Made by a program: the position numbers and the translations under genes
Source: Kiritimatiellia bacterium
GTDB lineage: Bacteria; Verrucomicrobiota; Kiritimatiellia; RFP12; UBA1067
Direction: 5' to 3'
DNA: 64,000 nucleotides
Assembly (NCBI GenBank): GCA_017454745.1
Contig: JAFTCL010000001.1
Location: forward strand, 1 to 64,000
Notes under the pieces: generated by a model
Told to the model about the DNA's origin: nothing
Database searches by the model: none
The model's input: the letters and a program-made list of their open reading frames with translations, nothing else
Part shown: one piece after another, positions 14,328 through 24,315 of the stretch
Position numbering within the stretch: the stretch's first letter is position 1
Layout of the letters: each line of letters starts with the position of its first letter

Positions 14328-17300
14328 CTACCGACGAGTCACCCCTGCCCCGGACAAACTGCTGACGCCGCCGCCGATTTTTTCGGCGGTAATCTGAACC
14401 GGTATCCGCCGTTCGAGCTCCGAAACGTGGGAAATAATCCCGATGAGTTTCCCTCCCTGCTGGATGCCTTCCAGAGTTTGGATGGCAGTGTCCAGGGTTT
14501 GATCGTCCAAAGTTCCGAAACCTTCGTCCAAAAACAGCGAATCCACTTCCAGCCGCTGACCCGACAACTCCGACAGCCCCAATGCCAACGACAGGGAAAC
14601 CTGAAACCGCTCGCCGCCGGACAGGTTGTCCACCGAACGTATTTGCGACAACGCCCGGTCGTCAATCGACGGCAGCAGTTTTTCGCCGTCGCCACCGTTA
14701 CCCGACCATACCATCTGATACCGCCCCCAGGTCATTTTATCCAAATGGCGGTTGGCATATTTGATCAGCCTGGCCAAGGTCAGCCCCTGCGCGTACGACT
14801 TGAACTGTTTCCCGTCCTGACCGCCCAGATATTTGTTTAACGTATCCCAATCCATTTGGACTTTATCAAGATCTTCACATTCCTTTTGCTTTCGCGCGAT
14901 ATCGCTATCCAAGCTCGCGTTAACGCGTAACGCCTCGCTTATTTTCCCGCGTTCGGAAGATTTGGCTTGCAGGTTTTGCGACAGCGCGACAAATTCCTTT
15001 TCCGCCTCGGCGGTAACCCGTTCCGCCGTTTCACGGTCAGCCGGCGCGGCAAGCGCGTTTTGATTGGATGCCGCCGCCAAAGTCTCCCGGCGGCCGGACA
15101 GCGCCGAATCGCGATTGGACAAAGCCTGTTTTACCGCATCGGCACGTTTTATTTCCGGTTCGCTCCAGCAGGCTTCCCGCCATTCGGCTTCGTCCGCGAA
15201 TCCCGCCTTTTGAATCGCTTCCAAAAATTCTGCCGCCGCGCTTTTGGCAATGTTTTTTGCAGTGGCCAATCCGGCGGTGGCAGCAGCCAACTCGTTCTCC
15301 CCGCTGTTTTTCGCCTGTTCCGCCTGCGCCAACTGCCGCTGCGCCAGTTGGAGTTTTTCCCGGGCTAACTCCAACTCGTTGGACAAATTCTTCTCGGCGG
15401 TCGCGACATCCCCGTTTACCCCGCAATCCCGCCGCCGTTTCTCCAGCGCCTTACACTCCGCTTCTGCATCAGCCAATGCCGCCAGTTTTTCTTCCCGGCG
15501 GGTCCTCAGTTCCAGCAACCGCAACTCCTGCGCACTACAGTCGCGCAGTAACTCGTCAGACGATTTTTCCAAATAGTCCTGCAGCGTCAACAACTGCCGG
15601 CCTTTACGCTCAATCGATTTTTCGATGGCATCAAGCTTCTGACGCTGGTTGTCGCACTGATTACGGGCAGAATTCTCGTCGGCCTCGGCTTGATTTTTGC
15701 GCAGCATCAAATCGTCGCGTAGTTTTTCCGCTTCACGCAGATCCCGTTCCTGTTGCGATAACTCGGGAACATTCCCCCGGCAGTAGGGATGGTCAAGCGA
15801 ACCGCACAAAGGACAGGGACAACCATCCCGCAACCGTCCGCGCTTTTCCTCCAGCCCTTCGATCTCTTTTGCGAAATCGCGCGCTTCCCGTGCTTTTTTA
15901 ACCAGCGCTTCCAAGTCTTGAAAACGCACGGAAAACTCGGCGCGGACCTCTTCCGCCGCAGCTTTGGCTTTGCTGAACAAATCATTGACCTCATTCAACT
16001 TAAGCTCCGCTTGGGCCTTTCTCTCCCGTTCGCGCTCAAACTCCCGGCATAGGGATATCTCTGTCCCGCTTATTTCGCCGGCAGGCATTTCCTCATGGCG
16101 AAGAGTGGCGGCTATCCATTTCCGGATCTCCGCATTTTTAGTAAAAGCTTCCCTTGACTTGCTGATCATTTCGGAAACTTTGCTTTCCTCCCCGTCGCCG
16201 TCGGAGACATCCTTGCGGGCGGCATTCCGTCGCTTCAGCGCCTCGGCGAGGTTTGCGTCCAACTCTCTGGCGAGGTTAAACCTAGGACGCAACATCTGTT
16301 CACGACTCTGGCAGTCGTTGAACGCTTGTTGCATTTTTTCAAGGTCAGCTTCCGCCTTGGCCTTGCGTTGCCGAATCTGTATCAACGCCTCTTCGCGTTT
16401 TTCCCGCTCTGTTTCAAGGCCACCCGCATTATCGCGCAAATGTGACAAATCGCGATACGCGCGGTCAAACTTCAACGCCCGGTTTGCCGTCGCCAACCGC
16501 AACAGCTGCGGCTGCGCCGCGAGCTTGTCCCGTTCCAAATCCGCCGCGTCCGCGTCCAAAAGCCGCCTTTCCGCCGATATCCGATCGCGCTCCCGCAACC
16601 ACTTCAACAATCCCGAAAGTTGTCCCGACCGTTCGTTGCCGCTTTTCATCTCCGCGTCCAATGCCGCCATCCGCGCTTCATGAGCCAGACGCTGCTCGTC
16701 GGTCAGCCGTCGCGATTTTAACTGCTCCAATGCTTTTTTTGCCGAGTCTGCAGTATTTTTGCACGCGGCCCTTCGATTGAAAATTTCCTTGCCGATTTCC
16801 GCGTAAATGTCCGTACCGGTGGTTTGCTCCAAAATCAGCGATCGGGTTTCCTTGTTGGCGGAGGACAAGAAACTGTCGAACTGGCCCTGCGCCAGCATAA
16901 TGGTTCGCAGAAACTGATCCCGATCCAACCCGACTTTCTCTTTGATTATATCTTTTACCGCATCCAGCCCGTGTACCGGAAGATCCCGACCGTCTTTTTC
17001 ATCGCGGATGCTCATCGATACCGGCTGCAAGTTTGCTCCGGGACGATTATGGGCGCGATGCTGTTCCCAACAGGCGGTGAACATACCCGCATGGCAAGAA
17101 AAAGTCAGCTCGCTGAAACTATCGCCCGTTCCGTAGGACATAACCGCGTTTTCGTTCTCGGTTACTTTTACCCGCGCCGTGCTTCCGTAAAGCGCAAGCG
17201 TGATTGCGTCCAAAATGGTAGTTTTCCCGGCACCGGTCGCACCGTTGATCAAAAAAAGCCCGTCGGCAAATTCCGGTGACGTGAAATCGATTGACCACTC

Positions 17301-17348
17301 GCCCGCCAGCGAGTTGAGATTTTTAAACCGCAATTTTAAAATTTTCAA
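14328..17348 (-). CDS. sbcC: Exonuclease SbcCD subunit C (SMC/Rad50-like ATPase)
   Basis: 1006-residue ATPase of the Mre11-Rad50-like nuclease that opens hairpins and processes DNA ends. Order of features: FKNLNSLAGEWSIDF at the N-terminus, Walker A NGATGAGKTTILDAI near residue 35, Q-loop LAQGQFDSFL near 160, a long coiled coil, the zinc hook CPCPLCGSLDHPYC near 515, a second coiled coil, then the ABC signature DNLSGGERFQVSLSLALGLS and Walker B SLFLDEGFGTLDDQTL. The length is typical. It begins 12 bases after sbcD. It is the last gene of the run that starts with the SEC-C gene, with the rpsB promoter right after it. Confidence 0.93.
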   Translation of the reverse strand: MKILKLRFKNLNSLAGEWSIDFTSPEFADGLFLINGATGAGKTTILDAITLALYGSTARVKVTENENAVMSYGTGDSFSELTFSCHAGMFTACWEQHRAHNRPGANLQPVSMSIRDEKDGRDLPVHGLDAVKDIIKEKVGLDRDQFLRTIMLAQGQFDSFLSSANKETRSLILEQTTGTDIYAEIGKEIFNRRAACKNTADSAKKALEQLKSRRLTDEQRLAHEARMAALDAEMKSGNERSGQLSGLLKWLRERDRISAERRLLDADAADLERDKLAAQPQLLRLATANRALKFDRAYRDLSHLRDNAGGLETEREKREEALIQIRQRKAKAEADLEKMQQAFNDCQSREQMLRPRFNLARELDANLAEALKRRNAARKDVSDGDGEESKVSEMISKSREAFTKNAEIRKWIAATLRHEEMPAGEISGTEISLCREFERERERKAQAELKLNEVNDLFSKAKAAAEEVRAEFSVRFQDLEALVKKAREARDFAKEIEGLEEKRGRLRDGCPCPLCGSLDHPYCRGNVPELSQQERDLREAEKLRDDLMLRKNQAEADENSARNQCDNQRQKLDAIEKSIERKGRQLLTLQDYLEKSSDELLRDCSAQELRLLELRTRREEKLAALADAEAECKALEKRRRDCGVNGDVATAEKNLSNELELAREKLQLAQRQLAQAEQAKNSGENELAAATAGLATAKNIAKSAAAEFLEAIQKAGFADEAEWREACWSEPEIKRADAVKQALSNRDSALSGRRETLAAASNQNALAAPADRETAERVTAEAEKEFVALSQNLQAKSSERGKISEALRVNASLDSDIARKQKECEDLDKVQMDWDTLNKYLGGQDGKQFKSYAQGLTLARLIKYANRHLDKMTWGRYQMVWSGNGGDGEKLLPSIDDRALSQIRSVDNLSGGERFQVSLSLALGLSELSGQRLEVDSLFLDEGFGTLDDQTLDTAIQTLEGIQQGGKLIGIISHVSELERRIPVQITAEKIGGGVSSLSGAGVTRR

Positions 17349-17360
17349 AACGCGCCTCCA

Positions 17361-18590
17361 TTAATTATTAACATATTCTATAACATCGTTGACCAAGAGA
17401 AGCAGCCGATCCAACTCCTGATTTGCTATCCCGGCATCCTGAAGCCGCATCCGAGCCATTTCCAGTTCCGTCATCGACTCCAATTCAACCCCCTGCTCCA
17501 CCAAACCGTTCAGCCCCGCAGTTTGGCGAGGACGAACGTCCTCCGGGAACAGCAGCAATACATTACGTCCCGCCAGTATCGTCCGGAATTCGTTTACCAA
17601 CGCGCTGAAATCGCCGTCCAATTCCGTCACCTGTACCGAAAGATAGGTCTTGCGGTTTTCCTCGCCACGCTCCGCACTCACCGCGTCCCGCAACTCGTCG
17701 GCAGTGCCGCGAAGTTGCTTTAACAGCGCCCATTGCGGAATCTCACGTTTTTCCACAGTGACCGGATCGCCGGCCCTAGTCCCGAAGGTTACCACATTCA
17801 CGTATTTCCGCTGCCCGGCCTCGGCGAAACTCATCGCCAAAGGCGCCCCGGAATAGGCGATCGTCTCCTTTCCGCCCACACACTGCGGTTGGTGCAAATG
17901 TCCCAACGCTACGTAATCCGCTGTACCCATCGCGGCCGCGTCAAATCCGCCCAGCCCGCCGACATTCGCCATCGCCCGTTCGCTCTTTGAGTCGGAGAGT
18001 CGGCTGCCCGCCAAATAGCAATGTCCGGTTAACACCACCGGCGCGGTGGCGGCTACCGCCTTTGCCGACTGCAACGCCAGCGCATAACTCCGTTCAAACC
18101 CGCGCCGGACGCGCACCTCGCGCTCCTCTTCGGGATTTCCTTCGTTACCAAGGTTTGCCAGTTCGGCGTTGTTCATAAACGGAATCGCGCCGATAACCAA
18201 ACCAACCGAGCCATCGGCATTTTTCACCGGCACCGCCAACAATGCGGGGTTGTTGGCGTCAAACGACGCGGACACTACCACTCTTATGCAGGCCAACGGC
18301 TCTTTGGCGGATTCCAGCAACGCTTGGGAATCATGGTTGCCAGCGATTACCACCACCCGTTGGCAAAGCCCGCCGCCGCCAACCCGCGCCAAAAAATCGC
18401 AGTACAGTTTCTGAGCCGCCGCCGACGGTTGCCGGGTGTCGAAGATGTCACCAGAAATAACCAGCGCATCCGGATGTTCCGCCTCGACCAACGTAACCAG
18501 CCATTCCAAAAAATTGCGATGCTCCTCTTCGCGGGACACATCGTGCAACCGCGCCCCCAAATGCCAATCGCTGGTGTGGATAATTTTCAT
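17361..18590 (-). CDS. sbcD: Exonuclease SbcCD subunit D (Mre11-like nuclease)
   Basis: 409-residue metallophosphoesterase partner of SbcC. Catalytic metal motifs are in order: HTSDWHLGARLHD, SGDIFDTRQP, VVIAGNHDS, LTGHCYL, and ALGHLHQPQ. The C-terminal third would be the capping and SbcC-binding region. The start is the ATG at 18590; the frame also has a TTG just before it. It lies 11 bases after the cupin gene and 12 bases before sbcC, so the three are probably co-transcribed, although their functions differ. Confidence 0.93.
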   Translation of the reverse strand: MKIIHTSDWHLGARLHDVSREEEHRNFLEWLVTLVEAEHPDALVISGDIFDTRQPSAAAQKLYCDFLARVGGGGLCQRVVVIAGNHDSQALLESAKEPLACIRVVVSASFDANNPALLAVPVKNADGSVGLVIGAIPFMNNAELANLGNEGNPEEEREVRVRRGFERSYALALQSAKAVAATAPVVLTGHCYLAGSRLSDSKSERAMANVGGLGGFDAAAMGTADYVALGHLHQPQCVGGKETIAYSGAPLAMSFAEAGQRKYVNVVTFGTRAGDPVTVEKREIPQWALLKQLRGTADELRDAVSAERGEENRKTYLSVQVTELDGDFSALVNEFRTILAGRNVLLLFPEDVRPRQTAGLNGLVEQGVELESMTELEMARMRLQDAGIANQELDRLLLLVNDVIEYVNN

Positions 18591-18604
18591 CAAGATTCTA
18601 TCCT

Positions 18605-18961
18605 TTATTGGACAACGTCAACTGGACGGTATTCGGTGTTGGCTTTCGAGGTGTCGGAATTCTCGGCAAGCAACACCTGCGCTTCACGGGAGACAAAAAT
18701 ATGGTGCCATACGCCGGCCTTGACATTATAAACCCTGAACGGAACCATCGGCACCCGTTCGGCTTTCTCCCCGATGACCAGCGTTGCCTCTCCGGTCAGA
18801 AGCACAAAGGCTTCGTCCGTCAGCAGATGCCTTTCCAGCCGCTCGAAGTTTTCTGGATTGAAACGCGGCGCGTAGTTGATCACGGCTAACGTCCATTTCG
18901 GACCGTCCACGAGCCGACTGTACCCCTCGCCCTCATAATTGATAATTTCCAAGCCGTCCAT
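18605..18961 (-). CDS. Small cupin-like protein
   Basis: 118 residues forming one predicted cupin barrel: ERHLLTDEAFVLLTGEATLVIGE, then VYNVKAGVWHHIFVSREAQVLLAEN. The HHIF and E-x-H-type positions could bind a metal. Such stand-alone cupins can be sugar isomerases, ureidoglycolate-lyase-like enzymes or binding proteins, and I cannot choose between these. It starts 12 bases after the GH28/DUF6259 gene, which hints at a role with a product of that enzyme, and ends 11 bases before sbcD. Confidence 0.6.
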   Translation of the reverse strand: MDGLEIINYEGEGYSRLVDGPKWTLAVINYAPRFNPENFERLERHLLTDEAFVLLTGEATLVIGEKAERVPMVPFRVYNVKAGVWHHIFVSREAQVLLAENSDTSKANTEYRPVDVVQ

Positions 18962-18973
18962 AGCTCAACTCCG

Positions 18974-21900
18974 TCAGTACATATACAGCAGTATTGAATC
19001 AGGGGCGAGTACGCTGCCTTTCCCCTTCTCGACATCAGGAGCGAAAACGCCCTTAAGCGGTCCTAAACCATCGATCTTAACGGACAGCGTCCTGTCCGAG
19101 ATGTTCCACACGCAGACGGCACTTGTGCCATCGTCCGCCACAAACCGCTTCGCGACAACATCGCCGGAAGAACGGGCATCCCCTCCGTTCGCATCATTCA
19201 GACGAACCGTGAAGCCTTCCTCGTCCGCGAATCTTCCGCGCAGCAAATACTTCGAGTATTTCTTCTGGAAGTCGCAAACGGACTTAAGGTAGGCGTTCGC
19301 CTCGGATTGCGGAGTCCGCTGCATCTCTCCGATATTCGGCAAGCTAACCACCTCGCCGTAGTCCTCGCGCGTCGGTACCTTGCCGTCGAGCACATACACC
19401 CGGTCCTGCATATAGCGGATCTCAATCTCGTGACGGAGACCGAACGCGGCGACATAGTTCGCAAGCGTGCGCGGTGCCATGGGAGTGGAAAACCGCGTGG
19501 TCAAGGGGATTTCGGGGAAGGTGTAGCGGAACATCTCCGGGAAAGGATCGGCCTTGGCAGGCGTTTCGGCGGCGCGTCCGCGCACGGCCAGTGCGTCGCC
19601 TAAAAATGCTCCCGGAGTCCAAGAGTGGAAGAATCCGATCGTGTCGATAATCGAATCATGCAGCCCTTCGGTGAAGACCGAGAATTCGGGGTTCGTCTTC
19701 CGGACTCCGTCTGCGATGCCGCGCAAAAATACCGGCCGCTCATCGGCGTATGCGTACCACGGCACCGGATGGCCATGGCCCTCGCCCCAGCACTCGAACG
19801 GATGCATCACGCCCTGCTGGTCATAGAGGATCGCGTCCGCCCCGAACCCCGCCGCCTGACGTGCGAGCGCGGACATGCGGTCGGACCACGCGCCGCCGTA
19901 AAGGCAGCCCAGCGCGAATTGGTAAACCGGGATGTCTTTATACTTGTGGTAGGTTTGGATGAGCAACGAACCATCGCGTTTCGTAAGCGCAATGTGCTTA
20001 CCATGCTCATCCCAAAACTTCGTCGCGCCAATTTGCTGGAGTTGCCCGTTCGCGTAAATGCAAACTCGGATTCCGCGCCGGTGCGCCTCGGCAATCCCAG
20101 CCTTGAGAGCCTCCACGCCGCCCATCTTCGGGTCGGGATCGTAGTCGGGATATAGATGGTCGTGTCCGCCGACAGTCCAACCAAAAAGACCGATACAGTC
20201 CAGTCCGTTTCGCTCCGCGACATCGCACAGTTTTGGGATGTCGGTATATGACCACATCAGTTCCTCGTTCTGCTGCTTCATGATAACGAGCAGCCATCCG
20301 GTGAGATCGCGGGTCCATGCAGGGGCGGCGGACAACACCGCCGAGCGGGTCGAATCGTACCAGGTGCGGTAGCGTTTCGCCGCACCGTGCCAATCGCCCG
20401 GCATCCGCGCGAAAACGGTTTCCGGCAACTCCCACCGCTCACCAGTCCGAATAGAGACCGGATGGCGAAAACGCACATCCGCGTGTTTGTCGTTCGGTGT
20501 CCACCTGATACCGATCGTCTTGGCGCGCGCCTTTGGATCGTGCACTGCGGCGTAAAAGGTGCCGTTACCAGTGTCAAGCGCGACCCACGGCATTGTGAGA
20601 TCACGGGATGGATAGGGGCCAGTCTCCAGTGCCATGTGTGCGTTGCCGACTTTTGTCCACGGAGCGGCATCCTTCGCGTCGAGCGGAAAATACCGCAAAC
20701 GGCGGCCGAATCCGCCCGGAATGTAAAGTGCCGCCTTCGCCGGATTGACCGCCATGCTGTCAAGTTTCGGCCCGTTGAACTTAACCACTCGCACACCCTT
20801 GGCGTTGTTTTCAACGAACCCCGTGTACGTCTTCCCATCCGGCGTGGTCTGAATATCAAGTGTCACCCGAATGTCAAACGTACGTTCCCCGCGCTTGAGC
20901 GGGCCATAGACGAGATGCCCATCCTGCGCATCTAATGTTTGCTCCACGCTTTCAATGGGAATCGGTTTTTCCTCGCCATCCACTTCGAGTTCCATATTCC
21001 AAAACACCTTACCGGGATAATAGACGCACTTCACGTTGTTGAGTTCCACATCCTTGATGTCCTTGAAGAGTTCCTGCGGCGAAGACTTGTCATTGAACTC
21101 GAACACCACGTCACTAAAGTTCCAGTGCATCACATTGTCTTGCGGATGGAACTTGATGGCAGGAACAGCAGGCGACCTAAATCTGCAGTGCGAGAAGGAG
21201 ACATCCTTTATAAACGCAATCGGTGTCGTCGTACCGAAGGCTATCAGGTTGAGACGGTTATCGCAAACGATAGACATATTGGAAAAACGGACATTCTCGG
21301 CCGAGAACGGCAGAAGCGTCTCGGGCGGCGGCGGCACAAGACCGCGCCCGCGCGGAGGGTCCATATCCTCGCCTTTCGGCGCGGTGGGGACGGTGAAACC
21401 GATCCCCCAGCGCGAATGGGTCGAGGTGATGTTGTCGAACGAAACATCCTTCACCGGTCCATCGCCGCGCCAGCCCACGCGGATGGCGAACGCCCCGTAG
21501 GAGTTGAGTATACAGTTACTTACGACAACGCGCTCGCAGGGGCGCGGCACCTTCATTTGTTCCTGGTGCGTGCGCACAATGAAAGCATCGTCCTGCGAAT
21601 TGATGACGCAATCGGAGACGACGACATCGCGGCATCCTCCGAAGTGGAGACCATCGCCGTTGGGGAAACGCCGGTCTGCCTCGACGCGCACTCCCCGCAC
21701 GCCCACCCGGTCGCAATCGAGGAACCACGTACTCCATCCGGACGGGTGAAGAATCAGCACGTCATCGAGGCGCACATCCTTGCAACCCACAAAGAAGACG
21801 CAGCGCCCGGTGATGTTCGTGTCGCTGTTGCGAAACCAGCGGTAACCAGTCCAGTTGGTCTTAGCCTCCTCATGGTGGAATTTCTCGGCGTTGCCGTCAA

Positions 21901-22306
21901 TCGTGCCAGCACCGGTAATGGCAACATTCGTTTGCCCGACGGTGTAGAACATCGCGCGTCGGTTGAAGCGTGGCGAACGTTCCGCGTTCCACACACTATT
22001 CGTCTCGAACAACGGGTACTTGAACGGATCCTCGCCGCCTTTGAGTGTCGCGCCGCGTTCGATGTGAAGTTCAACATTGTTCCGCAGATTGAGCGTATAT
22101 GTCATGTATACGCCACCGGAAACCGTGACCCGTCCCCCACCCTTCGCGGAACATTCGTCAATCGCCCGCTGGATGGCAGCGGTGTTATCGGTCGAGCCAT
22201 CGGGTTTTGCGCCGTACTGCGACACATCAAACGTCGCCGCGCTCACTGATAATGCGGTCGCCATCGCGGCCGCCATCGCCGACAGATTCAGCATTGATTT
22301 CTTCAT
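18974..22306 (-). CDS. Secreted two-domain glycosidase: GH28-like (polygalacturonase fold) plus DUF6259-like
   Basis: 1110 residues with a signal peptide (LNLSAMAAAMATALSVSAA). The first 440 residues are a right-handed beta helix of the GH28 type: FDVSQYGAKPDGSTDNTAAIQ, repeated NV-F-N-I-type rungs, and catalytic-looking acids in FPNGDGLHFGG and NSQDDAFIVRT. The second half (from about residue 560) resembles DUF6259 and GH27/GH36-like barrels: AVHDPKARAKTIGI, DWHGAAKRYRTWYDS, CIGLFGWTVGGHD, GADAILYDQQGV, and VFTEGLHDSIID as a possible acid. Likely action is cleavage of pectin-like or host glycans outside the cell. I chose the ATG at 22306. The frame also opens with a GTG overlapping the end of the peptidase gene by 8 bases. 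Confidence 0.75.
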   Translation of the reverse strand: MKKSMLNLSAMAAAMATALSVSAATFDVSQYGAKPDGSTDNTAAIQRAIDECSAKGGGRVTVSGGVYMTYTLNLRNNVELHIERGATLKGGEDPFKYPLFETNSVWNAERSPRFNRRAMFYTVGQTNVAITGAGTIDGNAEKFHHEEAKTNWTGYRWFRNSDTNITGRCVFFVGCKDVRLDDVLILHPSGWSTWFLDCDRVGVRGVRVEADRRFPNGDGLHFGGCRDVVVSDCVINSQDDAFIVRTHQEQMKVPRPCERVVVSNCILNSYGAFAIRVGWRGDGPVKDVSFDNITSTHSRWGIGFTVPTAPKGEDMDPPRGRGLVPPPPETLLPFSAENVRFSNMSIVCDNRLNLIAFGTTTPIAFIKDVSFSHCRFRSPAVPAIKFHPQDNVMHWNFSDVVFEFNDKSSPQELFKDIKDVELNNVKCVYYPGKVFWNMELEVDGEEKPIPIESVEQTLDAQDGHLVYGPLKRGERTFDIRVTLDIQTTPDGKTYTGFVENNAKGVRVVKFNGPKLDSMAVNPAKAALYIPGGFGRRLRYFPLDAKDAAPWTKVGNAHMALETGPYPSRDLTMPWVALDTGNGTFYAAVHDPKARAKTIGIRWTPNDKHADVRFRHPVSIRTGERWELPETVFARMPGDWHGAAKRYRTWYDSTRSAVLSAAPAWTRDLTGWLLVIMKQQNEELMWSYTDIPKLCDVAERNGLDCIGLFGWTVGGHDHLYPDYDPDPKMGGVEALKAGIAEAHRRGIRVCIYANGQLQQIGATKFWDEHGKHIALTKRDGSLLIQTYHKYKDIPVYQFALGCLYGGAWSDRMSALARQAAGFGADAILYDQQGVMHPFECWGEGHGHPVPWYAYADERPVFLRGIADGVRKTNPEFSVFTEGLHDSIIDTIGFFHSWTPGAFLGDALAVRGRAAETPAKADPFPEMFRYTFPEIPLTTRFSTPMAPRTLANYVAAFGLRHEIEIRYMQDRVYVLDGKVPTREDYGEVVSLPNIGEMQRTPQSEANAYLKSVCDFQKKYSKYLLRGRFADEEGFTVRLNDANGGDARSSGDVVAKRFVADDGTSAVCVWNISDRTLSVKIDGLGPLKGVFAPDVEKGKGSVLAPDSILLYMY

Positions 22307-22319
22307 TCTTATGTTTCTT

Positions 22320-23546
22320 TCAATCACTATAAACGCGATCGTCCCCGCGTACGAGAAACGGCTGTTCCAATCCGTCCGCCAGATACTCGCGGAGCGAGAT
22401 GAACACGGGTTCCATCAGCTCATCGAAAGTGTAGGTGCGTGTGGGTTTGACCGAGGGCGGCTTGATGGGTTTGTCAAACGACACTGAACATTCAAGCGTA
22501 AGAGTTAACGCGCCGGAGGCGAGAGCCAGAACGGTGTTGAGGTTTATTATGCCACGCGGTGCGCGTTTTTCCCTGGGCTTGACCGGATTTAGACCCGCCG
22601 CATGGATGGCCGCGTTTATGCGATCAGAAATCGCGTTCACCCGCGCCGTCTTTTCCGGTGCGTCGATTGCGCTGGGGGTAATGGCCGTAGGGGCGTATTC
22701 GTAGGAGTGTCCGTTCAAAACGGCATCCACCCGCCAGCGTTCCGCCAACTTCAACAGGGCGCGAGCTTCCGCCGTGCGGATGTTGCCCGGCGCGGCATCG
22801 TGCATGATGTTGAAGCCATCGGCGTTCGGATAACCGCCGGGGTAGGACACTTTGTCAAGCGGAAGCGGGAACCACGATTTGCTGCCGCGCCAGCCGATCA
22901 GCGAACCGTCCTTCCATGTGCCCTGCGAGGCGGCGCGAAAGTCATGCCACGCGAGACCGCGCAGGTGGTCGGGCGAAATGGCGCGTCCGTCCATGTTCGC
23001 GCACGGCACGATAATAAAGCGGTACTTACCGATCAAATCGACCAGTTCTGGATAGTTACGGCCCCGGAAGTCCGCGCCCGTCTCAAGCAACCGAATCAGA
23101 TTCATCGCGCCCGCTACGCACTCCGGTTCCGCACCGTGGATACCCGCCACGAAGAGAAACGTCTGCTTCGCGGGCGGCGGGTTGCCCATGTAGTTTTTCC
23201 AAGTGGTGGATGACGATCCGGCGGACCAGTTAGTCTGCGGCGGTGAGTCGTTGAAATCGCCGTAGAAGAGCGCATATACGGGGTACCGCAGCGGCGTGTG
23301 CACGATCACCTCTTTGCGCGAACACTTTGTCGCGCCGGCACAAAGCTCCATAATCTCCAACGGACGCACCTTCCAGAAATCGGGGCGCGGTTCGAGTCCG
23401 GGGATCTCAATCGGTTTGAAGCGTGGCGGATTGATATCTGAATGCGTGGCGGATGAAAGCCTTGTGGCCTCCGTCGCGACAAGCTGCGTCGCCGTCCCCG
23501 CCGTAATCCCGGCCATAAACGTTCGCCTATTCATCTTCGGCATCAT
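22320..23546 (-). CDS. M14-like zinc carboxypeptidase with twin-arginine signal
   Basis: 408 residues. The N-terminus NRRTFMAGITAGTATQL is a twin-arginine export signal. The M14 metal set is visible: FVAGIHGAEPECVAG (His and Glu ligands), the binding region VPCANMDGRAISPDHL, the third ligand in VLNGHSYEYAPT, and a catalytic Glu candidate in LTLECSVSF. Related proteins include DUF2817-like and succinylglutamate-desuccinylase-like enzymes, so the bond cut could be a peptide or an amide of a small molecule. aaggag is 8 bases before the ATG. It is encoded just ahead of the GH28/DUF6259 enzyme and may process glycopeptides with it (inference). Confidence 0.7.
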   Translation of the reverse strand: MMPKMNRRTFMAGITAGTATQLVATEATRLSSATHSDINPPRFKPIEIPGLEPRPDFWKVRPLEIMELCAGATKCSRKEVIVHTPLRYPVYALFYGDFNDSPPQTNWSAGSSSTTWKNYMGNPPPAKQTFLFVAGIHGAEPECVAGAMNLIRLLETGADFRGRNYPELVDLIGKYRFIIVPCANMDGRAISPDHLRGLAWHDFRAASQGTWKDGSLIGWRGSKSWFPLPLDKVSYPGGYPNADGFNIMHDAAPGNIRTAEARALLKLAERWRVDAVLNGHSYEYAPTAITPSAIDAPEKTARVNAISDRINAAIHAAGLNPVKPREKRAPRGIINLNTVLALASGALTLTLECSVSFDKPIKPPSVKPTRTYTFDELMEPVFISLREYLADGLEQPFLVRGDDRVYSD

Positions 23547-23561
23547 AGTCCGTTCTCCTTT

Positions 23562-24197
23562 TCAATCATCTTCGCCGAAGCGATCGGGAATTGCGACCGT
23601 GAACATTTCGATGTCGCCTTTCACGTCTTTAATAGACAAAATCGGGCCCCCGAACATCTGGTCGTACCAAACCTCGCACACAAGCGTCGTTGCATCCTGC
23701 CATTCGAAGACCTCCTCAAGCCCGTGGTGTAGGATGTCCCACTGTTCAGAGTATTTCCCCATCATCACCGATGGACAGTCTTGCGGTAGCTTCCCTTCTC
23801 GGAGACGGATCCGTTGAATGGCGATATCCAAAGTGTCCTCTTCATCATACCTGGCAATGGAGCAATGCCTTTGAACATACGGACGGAGCAGTTTATCAAT
23901 CACCGCTTTGACGTCATCTTCAATTTCACCTAATTCCGGCGGTGTGTATTCCATTATCCATTTCGGCATTGGCCGGAGAATGGGCAACCTGTTTTCATCC
24001 TTGACAGCCGTCACACCGTCAGGCGCCCAGTAAAAGTCATTGACTCCGGCCTCCTCGCAACGAATGGTCTGAGCTATCTCCTCGTACGTCATGTCATAAT
24101 CTAACCTGTCGCGATACTTCGGCCAGCAGCAAAACTTGAACTTATTCCCGCTTCCGCACGGACACAATCCGTAAAGAATTTCATTTCCGATCTTCAT
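23562..24197 (-). CDS. SEC-C motif protein
   Basis: 211 residues. The N-terminus LCPCGSGNKFKFCC is a SEC-C zinc-binding motif (C-x-C-x8-C-C), as at the SecA tail and in many small proteins. The rest (EYTPPELGEIEDDVKAVIDKL, then LVCEVWYDQMFGG) is acidic and unassigned. It has its own promoter overlapping the 3' end of the restriction endonuclease gene and ends 15 bases before the M14 gene. Composition is less GC-rich than in the following genes, so it may belong to the accessory island next door. Confidence 0.65.
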   Translation of the reverse strand: MKIGNEILYGLCPCGSGNKFKFCCWPKYRDRLDYDMTYEEIAQTIRCEEAGVNDFYWAPDGVTAVKDENRLPILRPMPKWIMEYTPPELGEIEDDVKAVIDKLLRPYVQRHCSIARYDEEDTLDIAIQRIRLREGKLPQDCPSVMMGKYSEQWDILHHGLEEVFEWQDATTLVCEVWYDQMFGGPILSIKDVKGDIEMFTVAIPDRFGEDD

Positions 24198-24287
24198 CTT
24201 CTCCTCTCTTCCTTGTATGCTATGGGGTCAGCATTTTTCACTATGATGAGAATCACATACGGTCCGATGCATGTGAAGGCGGAAGTG

Positions 24288-24315
24288 ATCATAAATCATA
24301 GGGTATATTTGTCAA
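24288..24315 (-). promoter_or_regulatory. Promoter of the SEC-C gene
   Basis: On the minus strand TTGACA (24315-24310), 16 bases, TATGAT (24293-24288). The -35 box overlaps the stop codon of the restriction endonuclease gene. Confidence 0.55.
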
